A stretch of 64,000 nt of DNA, taken from contig NZ_LMSL01000023.1 of NCBI RefSeq assembly GCF_001428405.1, forward strand, positions 40,004 through 104,003. The letters run 5' to 3'. The notes below the pieces were generated by a model, which did no database searches, was not told the origin of the DNA, and saw only the letters and a program-made list of their open reading frames with translations. Below, piece by piece: positions 45,102 through 52,053 of this stretch. Both the position numbers and the translations under genes were made by a program. Source of the stretch: Frateuria sp. Soil773 (lineage in GTDB: Bacteria; Pseudomonadota; Gammaproteobacteria; Xanthomonadales; Rhodanobacteraceae). Every line of letters starts with the position of its first letter. Position 1 is the first letter of the stretch.

Positions 45102-46334
45102 ATGCTCACAGATACCAACATCCGCCGAACAAAGCCCGCAGCCAAGCCGCTCAAGCTCAGCGACGGCGGCGGCATGTACCTGCTCATAAAGCCCGATGGC
45201 GGGCGGTACTGGCGGATGAACTACCGCTTCGAAGGCAAGCAGAAGACGCTAGCCCTTGGCGTGTATCCCACTGTGACCCTCGCAGACGCACGGCAGCGCC
45301 GGGAAGACGCGCGGCGCCTACTGGCGAATGGCAATGACCCCGGTGAGGTCAGGAAGGCCGCCAAGGTTGCGCGCGCCGTGGCCGCAGCGATTGCCGCTGA
45401 CACCTTCGAGGCCGTGGCGCGCGAGTGGCTGAAGAAGCGCGAGGCCAACGGAGAGACCTCAGTCGCTACCATCGGCAAGGATCGATGGCGGCTGGAAGGG
45501 TACCTGTTCCCCGCCATCGGCTCCCGACCGATCACCGAGGTAACGGCCAAGGAGCTACGGGAGGTGCTGCGGTCTATTGAGGACAGCGACAAGCGCGAGA
45601 CCGCGAGTCGCGTGAAGATCACGGCCGGACAGGTGTTCCGCTGGGCCATCCTGGAAGGAAAGACCGAGACCGACCCCACCGCACCACTACGCCGCCAGTT
45701 CACCACGCCGACCCCGAAGCACCGAGCGGCCCTCACCGACCCCGCGAAGATAGGCGAGCTACTGCGAGCCATCGACGGGTTCACCGGCCGGGCAGTCACC
45801 CGCGCAGCCCTGAAGCTGGCCCCGCTGGCGTTTGTGCGTCCCGGCGAGCTGCGAAAGGCGGAATGGGCAGAGTTCGACCTGGACGCGGCAATGTGGCGCA
45901 TCCCGGCGGCGCGCATGAAGATGAAGCAGCCGCACCTAGTCCCGTTGTCTGAGCAGGCCGTCGAGGTGCTGCGGGAGCTTCAGGCGCTCACGGGTAGCGG
46001 CTCCCTGGTCTTCCCTGCCCTTGGCAAGGCTGGCCGACCGATGAGCGAGAACACAGTGAATCAGGCTCTCCGGCGCCTTGGCTACGGCACCGACGAAATG
46101 ACCGGGCACGGATTCCGCAGCATGGCAGCAACCCGGCTCAACGAAATGGGCTGGAATGCGGATGCCATCGAGCGCCAGCTAGCGCACGCCGAGCCGAACA
46201 AGGTCCGCGCGGCCTACACCAGCGCCGCGCAGTATCTCGATGAACGCGCCCGCATGATGCAGACATGGGCCGACTATCTGGACGGTTTGAAGACCGGCGC
46301 CAAGGTTGTCCCCTTCCGGCGCCAGGCGGGCTAA
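45102..46334 (+). CDS. int: P4-type tyrosine recombinase (integrase)
   Basis: 410 aa from ATG 45102, where the protein begins with the usual MLTDTNIRRTKPAAKP; earlier in-frame starts run through the att region. The N-terminal DUF4102 domain (about 1-90), core-binding domain (about 100-190) and catalytic domain (about 205-390) are complete. The catalytic set is visible: Arg in RPGEL (246), HGFR (His336, Arg339), His362 in AHAEPNKVRAAY and nucleophile Tyr372. Inserts the element into tRNA-Leu. Confidence 0.95.
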   Translation: MLTDTNIRRTKPAAKPLKLSDGGGMYLLIKPDGGRYWRMNYRFEGKQKTLALGVYPTVTLADARQRREDARRLLANGNDPGEVRKAAKVARAVAAAIAADTFEAVAREWLKKREANGETSVATIGKDRWRLEGYLFPAIGSRPITEVTAKELREVLRSIEDSDKRETASRVKITAGQVFRWAILEGKTETDPTAPLRRQFTTPTPKHRAALTDPAKIGELLRAIDGFTGRAVTRAALKLAPLAFVRPGELRKAEWAEFDLDAAMWRIPAARMKMKQPHLVPLSEQAVEVLRELQALTGSGSLVFPALGKAGRPMSENTVNQALRRLGYGTDEMTGHGFRSMAATRLNEMGWNADAIERQLAHAEPNKVRAAYTSAAQYLDERARMMQTWADYLDGLKTGAKVVPFRRQAG

Positions 46335-46424
46335 GAGGCGCGCGCGCGTTCCGCTTGCGTCTGTGCTGATCTGTCGTTTTCAACCATGCCCTCCAGCCGC
46401 CGCACCGCACGAAGGAACCACACC

Positions 46425-46619
46425 ATGCTCAATACGCACGCCGCCGAAGCTCCCCGCGACGACAGCGAACTAGCCAAGCTTCGGGCGGAGACTGCCAAGC
46501 TGATAGCGGAGACCACGAAGATCGAGGCACAGACGCGGCGCGTACCATACGTGGCATTTGCGAAGGTCGCGGCCATAGCGGGCATTGTCGCTGTACTGGT
46601 GAAGCTGCTGATCGAATAA
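46425..46619 (+). CDS. Small coiled-coil/one-TM protein
   Basis: 64 aa, unrecognised. AAGGA lies eight bases before the ATG. Residues 12-37 are a charged heptad-like helix (ELAKLRAETAKLIAETTKIE), followed by a C-terminal membrane helix (about 42-62). Lies 90 bases after int; accessory element gene. Confidence 0.6.
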   Translation: MLNTHAAEAPRDDSELAKLRAETAKLIAETTKIEAQTRRVPYVAFAKVAAIAGIVAVLVKLLIE

Positions 46620-46644
46620 CCCGGCCTGCCACATATGAAAACAA

Positions 46645-46666
46645 AACGGCCCCGTATGGGGCCGTT
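46645..46666. terminator. Bidirectional hairpin between convergent element genes
   Basis: AACGGCCCC, GTAT, GGGGCCGTT. On the minus strand it is followed by TTTTGTTTT, a good intrinsic terminator for the genes at 46695-47563; on the plus strand the tail is weak. Confidence 0.8.
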
Positions 46667-46694
46667 ATCGTCTCTGCTGAAGCTAATAGGCGCC

Positions 46695-47066
46695 TCAACA
46701 AGTCAGGAGGAACCGTCCAACCTCCAGAGAGAAACGCGGGTATGTCGAAGGTGGCGCCGCATCGGACTCCTCGCCAGGTATGCGAATAGGTGGCAACTCG
46801 GTCCCCTCAACCCACAAAGTCCACGAACGGAAATGAAAAGTAGTAGCGGAATCGCCGAATCCCGACAAGTTCCGCCCGAACCACCCGTGCCCCCTCAGCC
46901 TCAACAGAAGCCCATCGTTCCGCAAAGTGAACACGTGACCAAAAGCACGGACAGCAATCTCGACATCAAGCATGAAATACCCCTGTAACCCCGCAGAAAA
47001 CCACAGCCACACCGGCAGGAAACGATGTGGCAAGGGGAAAGGTATTGATAAGAGATAATCATGCAA
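46695..47066 (-). CDS. Hypothetical protein, uncertain start
   Basis: Up to 123 aa, not recognised. Coding is suggested by sensible composition (aromatic and hydrophobic clusters such as GYFMLDVEIAVRAFGHVFTLR), by the terminator directly after it, and by the gene upstream on the same strand. The only early start is a TTG without a clear ribosome binding site, so the true start or an inactivating change is unresolved. Noticeably AT-richer than the chromosome. Confidence 0.4.
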   Translation of the reverse strand: MHDYLLSIPFPLPHRFLPVWLWFSAGLQGYFMLDVEIAVRAFGHVFTLRNDGLLLRLRGHGWFGRNLSGFGDSATTFHFRSWTLWVEGTELPPIRIPGEESDAAPPSTYPRFSLEVGRFLLTC

Positions 47067-47200
47067 GTTATATTTGATAGCGCTTTCCGCGATAGTAATT
47101 CCGATAAGTCAACTATCCCGATAAGTCAACTAGTAACGACTGAAAAATGCCAGCCGCTACGCGGACTACCATCGCTAACCAATGAAGACGCAATAGGCCG

Positions 47201-47563
47201 CTACGGTACAGGCGGCTCCTTCCACTGTTCCGCATTGAAGTCGTATTCATACCCATGCGCCGTGAGTTTCAAATACAGCGCATGGCGCCGCGCTCGACCC
47301 CGCTTTTCTTGCAAATAGTCACGGGCCAACCATAACCCACAGACCAGCAGAGCCATGTAAGAGAAGGTCACCCCAAATTCCCCAAATTGCGCGTAAAGGG
47401 CGGCCAGCGCCTCACCACCCCGAAAGATACGCACGGTACCTGCAAGACCAACAAAGCCAATTACCAGCAGCCACATGCGACGCTTACGGTTCGCAGTCAA
47501 TTCGGCGCGCAATGCGGCATGTTCACGAGTGGCGGCCCATCCGTCGAAAAACTCTTGCGCCAT
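47201..47563 (-). CDS. Hypothetical two-TM membrane protein
   Basis: 120 aa from ATG 47563, with GGGGAG about seven bases upstream; an ATG two codons earlier overlaps that site. A charged N-terminal helix (ATREHAALRAELTANRKRR) leads into two membrane helices (about 32-48 and 62-82) and a basic C-terminal tail. Family unknown; not an obvious holin or Rz-like protein. Confidence 0.6.
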   Translation of the reverse strand: MAQEFFDGWAATREHAALRAELTANRKRRMWLLVIGFVGLAGTVRIFRGGEALAALYAQFGEFGVTFSYMALLVCGLWLARDYLQEKRGRARRHALYLKLTAHGYEYDFNAEQWKEPPVP

Positions 47564-47639
47564 AGTCATCTCCCCTGTTGAGGCAGACATCCTAGTCAAA
47601 CATGCACGCAGTCGGAACATCTGCCAGGTGCCGCGCCGG

Positions 47640-48235
47640 ATAAATCTTGCAGCCTAGGGGGAACGTAGTTCCTCCCCTACCGGCATGCCCATCCGGCGAA
47701 GCTTGGCCGCCGAATGTGTATAACCCCGAGCCTAGGAGCAAGCGGTATAAGTCGGAACCTAGAAGGAAGGCGGGCGCCACGACGAATAAAACCCGGAACC
47801 TAGGAGCATGGAGGCCCTAGCAGGCTCAGGCGGCGGCAAGGGGTATAACCTGCAACGTAGAAGGAACAAAACTCGACTCTCGCAGACAGGCCCTCGGCAT
47901 CTCGCCGAACTTCGCCCACTCTTGCGACGCCTCCCACATGATGCTGTCGGTCTGCACAGCCTTGGATAAGGGGGCCATACGGGCCGCACTGGCACTCAGG
48001 GGTTGCCCTGTCGTTTTTGGTCAATCGGCATCACTCAGTCTCACTCAAGACCGCCGCCCCACGCCCCGTCCCGCACGATTAGGAGGGCCTCTGCTGTCTC
48101 AAGGCAGCGAGAATCACGAGCCCCGCAGCAGTTCCACCGCCAGGTTCCACCATGACCAAGCCAGGTTCCACCGCCAGGTGCCACACCTAATAAAAACTGC
48201 AACCTAGGAGGAACGTAGTTCCTCCCCTTAGGTTC
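47640..48235. repeat. Iteron-like array of six CCTAGGAGGAA repeats
   Basis: Six copies in the same orientation share [A/T]ATAA, a 4-8 base spacer, G-[N]-A-[A/G]-C-[C/G]-TAG-[A/G]-[A/G]-G-[G/C]-A: at about 47640-47664, 47719-47740, 47746-47767, 47785-47808, 47844-47867 and 48189-48214. The first and last copies are extended by GAACGTAGTTCCTCCCC, forming hairpins with a GTA loop. No plausible gene covers this stretch (47564-48371). Could be a replication origin, a regulatory array or a packaging signal. Confidence 0.65.
48131..48187. repeat. Cluster of GTTCCACC direct repeats
   Basis: GTTCCACC occurs at 48131, 48144 and 48165, with a diverged GTGCCACAC at 48178; three copies are within the longer unit GCCAGGTTCCACC or GCCAGGTGCCACACC. 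Short spacing suggests protein-binding half sites just before the last iteron. Confidence 0.5.
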
Positions 48236-48319
48236 CCTAAAGACCCCTCAGGGTCTCCTCAGAACCGCCCGGCACCACCGGGAACCGAGAGGCACTCCAC
48301 GGTCTCCCGGCGCTTCGCC

Positions 48320-48338
48320 GTGTCCGTCATCCGGACAC
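48320..48338 (+). promoter_or_regulatory. Inverted repeat upstream of the small putative regulator
   Basis: GTGTCCG-TCATC-CGGACAC, perfect 7-base arms, 34 bases before the start codon at 48372. Possible autoregulatory operator. Confidence 0.45.
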
Positions 48339-48371
48339 ATCCACCACCGACCCACAGAGGGAACAACCGCA

Positions 48372-48584
48372 ATGACCGACCTTGACCCACAGACCCTAGC
48401 GGCAGCCGTTGTGCTGGCCGAGCCTTTCGTACTGCGAACCATCGCGTTCGATACCCCCACGTTTGACCGGCTGAAGGCAGCGCAGCGCAAGCTAGAAAGC
48501 TCACTACGCAGGGACACCAGTAACGCCGAGGTGCTGAAGTACCTGCTACACACCCACCCGGAAGCCCGACAGGCCACGAGGTGA
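48372..48584 (+). CDS. Small protein, possibly ribbon-helix-helix DNA binding
   Basis: 70 aa with GAGGGA before the ATG. The segment TIAFDTPTFDRLKAAQRKLESSLRR then NAEVLKYLLHTHPEA resembles a short RHH-type regulator (strand followed by two helices), but this is tentative. Its stop overlaps the GTG of the ParB-like gene (GTGA), suggesting the two act together. Confidence 0.6.
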   Translation: MTDLDPQTLAAAVVLAEPFVLRTIAFDTPTFDRLKAAQRKLESSLRRDTSNAEVLKYLLHTHPEARQATR

Positions 48585-49429
48585 ACCCACAGGCAGCACT
48601 AGAGCGGCTGAAGGCTGCCGAGGTGCGACCGGTGCCACTGAAGGCATTGAAGACCGATGAGGCCCTGCAACCCCGTGAGGGGCGCATGGTGCCCTTTCGG
48701 GAACAGACGCGAGTCGAGGCTCGCAGCGCCGAGCACGTCGGCACGATGCGGCTCGCGCTGGAGGCTGCTCAGCATGTCGAACTGGAGCCGCTGCTGGTGG
48801 TCGAGATTGACGGCCGCCTGCTGGTGGTGGATGGACACCACCGCCTGAGGGCATACCACCTGGCAGGCCGGGAGACCGTGCCGTGTCGCGTGGGGTCAAT
48901 GGATCATCACGGAGCCGTCATGGTGTCCAAGCTGGTGAACTGTGCGGAGCGGTCGCTGGAGATGCACCGCGAGCAGCGCGCGGATGCCGCATGGCAGTAC
49001 GTGGCACACATGACCCGACAGGGGACCGATGGGCTGCCCGTGGGGGAATCCCGGCGAACCATTGCGGGCCGCTTCGGCATCGGCGTCGCCACCGTTCAAC
49101 GGATGCTGCACAAGCTCCCAAATGTGAACCCGCGAGAATACGCAACCGAAGCCCATGATCCCGGCACGGGCTTTCCTCGCTGGCGGTATGTGCGAGAGGC
49201 CGGCGCGGGCTGGCAAGACATGGAATCCAAGATGACCCCGGAGCAACTGATGCAGCTCGAAGCCGAGAAGCTGGCAAGGAAGATTGGCGCCCTGATCGAC
49301 AAGGCGTCCCCCGAGGCAACCCGTAGGGCACTGGCGATGCTGGCGAACGAGGCCAAGCTGGCCGCCAGCAATGCGGACGCGTTGGACTTCCTGACGGAGA
49401 TTGCCGAGCCGGACAGCGGGGAGTTCTGA
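48581..49429 (+). CDS. ParB-like nuclease-domain protein
   Basis: 282 aa from a GTG overlapping the previous stop. The ParB/sulfiredoxin fold is marked by LLVVDGHHRLRAYHLAG (about 81-97; DGHHR motif). A helix-turn-helix follows at about 150-175 (RRTIAGRFGIGVATVQRMLHKL). The C-terminal helical part (about 215-270) may dimerise. No ParA is encoded, so it is more likely a regulator, replication or stability factor than a full partition system. Palindromes start 11 bases after its stop. Confidence 0.75.
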   Translation: MNPQAALERLKAAEVRPVPLKALKTDEALQPREGRMVPFREQTRVEARSAEHVGTMRLALEAAQHVELEPLLVVEIDGRLLVVDGHHRLRAYHLAGRETVPCRVGSMDHHGAVMVSKLVNCAERSLEMHREQRADAAWQYVAHMTRQGTDGLPVGESRRTIAGRFGIGVATVQRMLHKLPNVNPREYATEAHDPGTGFPRWRYVREAGAGWQDMESKMTPEQLMQLEAEKLARKIGALIDKASPEATRRALAMLANEAKLAASNADALDFLTEIAEPDSGEF

Positions 49430-49439
49430 AGCCCCTGAG

Positions 49440-49516
49440 GGTGTTCCATTGGAACACCTGCGAATGGCTCAACCACGCGGAGCGGTGTTCCATCTCAAGC
49501 GTTCCATTGGAACACC
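49440..49516. promoter_or_regulatory. parS-like palindromes downstream of the ParB-like gene
   Basis: GGTGTTCCATTGGAACACC (49440-49458) is a perfect 19-bp palindrome. A half site GGTGTTCCA lies at 49484-49492 and a second near-palindrome GTTCCATTGGAACACC at 49501-49516. The outer TGTTCC/GGAACA arms recall chromosomal parS, although the centre differs. They lie upstream of the virion-protein genes, so could also be an operator. Confidence 0.65.
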
Positions 49517-49642
49517 TCGCCACCCCTTCGCTCCCGCCGTCACTCTGCCACACCAGGCACCCGCCACCACCCGCACACTGCCTCGCTTGCTTCCGCTTCG
49601 CGGACGGCAAGCCATGCTGCACCCATCACCCATGAGGGAATC

Positions 49643-50170
49643 ATGAACACACAGACCACAGACGCACCTACGGAAGCCGCCTACTACCCCTTCACTGGTC
49701 ACCCGGCCGATAGCCCGATCACCTTCCACACCCCCACCATCGACGCCCTGCGCCACATCGCCGAGCACATGTGTCCCGCCGACCGCGCCGAACTGGCCGC
49801 CACAGGCCAGCATGACCCGCTGGCGTCCCTGATGAAGTCCGTGGAGACCAGCCGAGAATCTTTCGTCGCCGAATGGAACGGCGAGCCGCAGGCTGCGCTC
49901 GGCGTGGCCGATCTACCGCAAGACCACCGCTTTGGGGTGCCGTGGATGTTGTCCACCGGCAACGGCTCGCAGCATGCACGCGAGTTCATGGCTGCCTCAC
50001 GGTCCATCGTGGAGGCATGGGCACCGATGTACTTGGCGCTTGCCAACGTTGTGAGCCGAGAGCACCACGTGGCGCGGCGCTGGCTGCGGGCGCTGGGCTT
50101 TGCCCCACTGGCTGAGCACACAATTAACGGGCATCTGTTCGAAGAATTCGCTAGGTTCTCGCATGTGTGA
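49643..50170 (+). CDS. Podovirus internal virion protein A-like (T7 gp13 / DUF2833)
   Basis: 175 aa, GAGGGAATC directly before the ATG. Resembles the GNAT-like gp13 family: IDALRHIAEHMCPADRAELAA, a middle FVAEWNGEPQAALGV strand pair, GVPWMLSTGNGSQHAREFM, and the closing LANVVSREHHVARRWLRALGF. In T7 this protein is needed for internal virion (ejection) assembly. Overlap of 8 bases with the gp14-like gene preserves the T7 order 13-14. Confidence 0.65.
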   Translation: MNTQTTDAPTEAAYYPFTGHPADSPITFHTPTIDALRHIAEHMCPADRAELAATGQHDPLASLMKSVETSRESFVAEWNGEPQAALGVADLPQDHRFGVPWMLSTGNGSQHAREFMAASRSIVEAWAPMYLALANVVSREHHVARRWLRALGFAPLAEHTINGHLFEEFARFSHV

Positions 50171-50732
50171 GCCAACCACGATTGCGCTGGCGACGATGGC
50201 TGCGCTCTCCGCCGCAACCGCCATCTACGCCTCGAACGAGCAAAAGCACGCGACCGAGGACCAGCTCAAGCTCCAGCAGAAGCAGCAGGATGCGGCGGCC
50301 CAGGTACAGACCAATGACCGCCTGAAGGCCGCGCGAGAGGCCCGAGCCTCCGCCCGAGCGGCTGCGGCGGAAGTTGGCCTCTCCGGCAACTCCGCTCAGG
50401 CCATCCTCCAGGACATCCAGATGCAGGCCGGCACGGACGTTTCACGCATCGAGAAGAACCGGGAGAGCGGCAACATCGAGGCAACCCAGCAGGCCAAGTC
50501 CCGCTTCGCGGAGATCAACGGCAACCTTGCACAGGGTGTGGCCGGTGCCTTCAGCCAAGGCATGAGCGCATACGCAAACAGACCGCCGCACAGCAACGGC
50601 GCGCAATACGACTTTGTGAAAGATGGTGTTGCGTCAGATGTCGAGGGATATAAGCGAGACCTCAGCCGCTTCACTATCCGCGATGAGCGCCCCTCGCTTC
50701 CGTCGCTTCCGCGACCGGAGCGCAGACAGTGA
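50163..50732 (+). CDS. Podovirus internal virion protein B-like (T7 gp14 type)
   Basis: 189 aa (T7 gp14 is 196). Typical opening MCEPTTIALATMAALSAA, a hydrophobic N-terminal helix, then a long Ala/Gln-rich helical region (about 30-130; QLKLQQKQQDAAAQVQTNDR, RFAEINGNLAQGVAGAF). gp14-type proteins leave the virion first and form a channel across the outer membrane for DNA entry. The gp15 and gp16 partners are absent here. Confidence 0.6.
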   Translation: MCEPTTIALATMAALSAATAIYASNEQKHATEDQLKLQQKQQDAAAQVQTNDRLKAAREARASARAAAAEVGLSGNSAQAILQDIQMQAGTDVSRIEKNRESGNIEATQQAKSRFAEINGNLAQGVAGAFSQGMSAYANRPPHSNGAQYDFVKDGVASDVEGYKRDLSRFTIRDERPSLPSLPRPERRQ

Positions 50733-50877
50733 CTGACGGCCAATCACATACGGCGCACTAACCAACGGTAGCCCGCACACCGCGCAGTAACCGTTACACA
50801 CCCCAAACCGCGCCTCCTGACCACCGCCCGCCTCGCGGGCGGTGGCGGGCGGCTATTGCCTTTAGAGAGATAGACGC

Positions 50878-51507
50878 ATGATGAAGAAGTACAAACAGCA
50901 AGCCCCCACAACCTACACGACTGACGCCACCGGGCAGCGCCTCGCGCATGTCGCCCTGACGGGCACCTGCCAACGGGCCACTCTGTATGCCGATGACCTG
51001 GAACGCTTGTTGGAGGCCGGATGGTCGCCGCACTGGTCATGGTGCAAGACCAACCCCCGTTTCTCATATGTGCTGGTCGGCGCTCGCACGATGAAAGGGG
51101 TTCAACGGTCATTGACCGTTGCGCGACTGATCGCGGATGCCGGCAAGGGGCAATGTGTCGTATACAACGATGGCGACCGCACCAACCTGCGCAGGGACAA
51201 TTTGCGACTGGTGCGGGGAAGTGGGCGCGTACAGACCCCTGCGGCCGCCGTACTGCCAAAGCTGGGCGAGTGCGTAGCGGAAGACGCACAAGACGCCTCA
51301 ATAGGGCCACAGAGGGCCACGCAGGGGGTGGGCAATACCATCCCCACAGATCAGGCGGAGAACGCCCCTCCGCGCCATACCTCACCCGTCACGCAGCAGG
51401 CCCTTTCAGAGCCCCGCCGCCTCTTTACGCCCCGCGTGGTGAATCGTGCGGCCCTGTCGGCAAAGGTGAAGGTCATGCACGCCAGGAGCAGCGAAGGCGC
51501 CCCCTGA
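50878..51507 (+). CDS. Degenerate HNH/AP2-like phage protein
   Basis: 209 aa. Residues about 60-115 follow the phage HNH homing-endonuclease pattern (SLTVARLIADA, then VVYNDGDRTNLRRDNLRLV, like HxNGxxxDNRxENL) but the key histidines are missing, so nuclease activity is doubtful. The C-terminal half is low-complexity. It is the only gene between the virion-like genes and alpA. Confidence 0.55.
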   Translation: MMKKYKQQAPTTYTTDATGQRLAHVALTGTCQRATLYADDLERLLEAGWSPHWSWCKTNPRFSYVLVGARTMKGVQRSLTVARLIADAGKGQCVVYNDGDRTNLRRDNLRLVRGSGRVQTPAAAVLPKLGECVAEDAQDASIGPQRATQGVGNTIPTDQAENAPPRHTSPVTQQALSEPRRLFTPRVVNRAALSAKVKVMHARSSEGAP

Positions 51508-51648
51508 AATATCTGCCGCAAATTTCCGTCGGGGTATCAGACGGAGAGCTTCGCGCGCCGATCCCCCCGTACCCCGTCGATTGCATAGCGCACCATGGCA
51601 CCCCGGCACCTCAGCCGGGCGTGCTGTCGTGCCAGAGAGAATGAACGC

Positions 51649-51924
51649 ATGAAGCAAGCCTTACCGAACGGCCCTGCCCTACTCCGCCTCCCTACCGTGC
51701 TCCAACTAGTCGGTGTCAGCAAAAGCACCTTGTACCGCTGGGCAGAGGCGGGGATGTTCCCAAAGCCGCGCGCCCTCACCCCGACCCGCAGCACAGTGGC
51801 ATGGTCAGCCTCAGAGGTTCATACGTGGATCGCGGCGAAGCTCGGCGCAACAGCAGCACAAGAAGCGGCACCCGTTGGTACTTTTGTTGGTACCTTTGAC
51901 TTACGCCACCCACAGGCCGCATAA
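51649..51924 (+). CDS. alpA: AlpA-family excisionase/regulator
   Basis: 91 aa from ATG 51649, with AGAGA upstream. MerR-like winged helix: LLRLPTVLQLVGVSKSTLYRWAEAGMFPKP and WSASEVHTWI. AlpA proteins of P4-like elements activate the integrase gene or act as directionality factors. The 3' end encodes VGTFVGTF and contains the right 21-bp end repeat. Adjacent to attR. Confidence 0.9.
   Translation: MKQALPNGPALLRLPTVLQLVGVSKSTLYRWAEAGMFPKPRALTPTRSTVAWSASEVHTWIAAKLGATAAQEAAPVGTFVGTFDLRHPQAA
51875..51895 (+). repeat. Right copy of the 21-bp internal end repeat
   Basis: TTGGTACTTTTG-T-TGGTACCT within the alpA 3' end, 45 bases before attR; the left copy is at 45031-45051. Confidence 0.6.
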
Positions 51925-51940
51925 ATGCTGCATTTCCCGT

Positions 51941-51956
51941 TCCTATCACCGTACCA
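51941..51956 (+). other. attR core
   Basis: TCCTATCACCGTACCA, matching the tRNA-Leu 3' end except for one missing G; marks the right boundary of the element. Confidence 0.75.
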
Positions 51957-51962
51957 ATACTT

Positions 51963-51987
51963 AGGCCGCTTTTGCGGCCTTTGTTTT
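51963..51987 (+). terminator. Intrinsic terminator just outside attR
   Basis: AGGCCGC, TTTT, GCGGCCT then TTGTTTT. Lies seven bases after attR, so may be the original tRNA-Leu terminator displaced by integration. Confidence 0.8.
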
Positions 51988-52053
51988 GGTCCGCGAAATA
52001 GCGAGTCTGCCCGCAATTCGACCCATCCAGCCGTCACGTACGACCGTCCGGCT

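Larger units (their letters stand above)
44888..51956 (+). mobile_element. ~7.07 kb tRNA-Leu integrative element (satellite-like or reduced prophage)
   Basis: Bounded by near-identical repeats: TCCTATCACCGGTACCA at the tRNA 3' end and TCCTATCACCGTACCA at 51941-51956. Contents in order: P4-type integrase, small membrane protein, two minus-strand genes, iteron-like repeats, small protein, ParB-like protein, parS-like palindromes, gp13-like and gp14-like virion proteins, HNH-like protein, AlpA. There is no terminase, portal, capsid or tail gene. Base and codon use is more mixed and AT-richer (notably 46.6-47.6 kb) than the flanks, as expected of transferred DNA. Confidence 0.85.

Noticed and set aside
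46635-46988. Plus-strand frame of 117 codons in the element
   Set aside because: It overlaps the terminator and the better-supported minus-strand gene; no ribosome binding site.
47592-47995. Two minus-strand frames with repeated LLGSGLY/FLLGSDLY peptides
   Set aside because: The peptide repeats simply reflect the DNA repeats; no start signal or domain supports coding.
47640-48235. CRISPR array
   Set aside because: Repeats are irregularly spaced (6 to over 300 bases), diverged and without uniform spacers; no cas gene is present.
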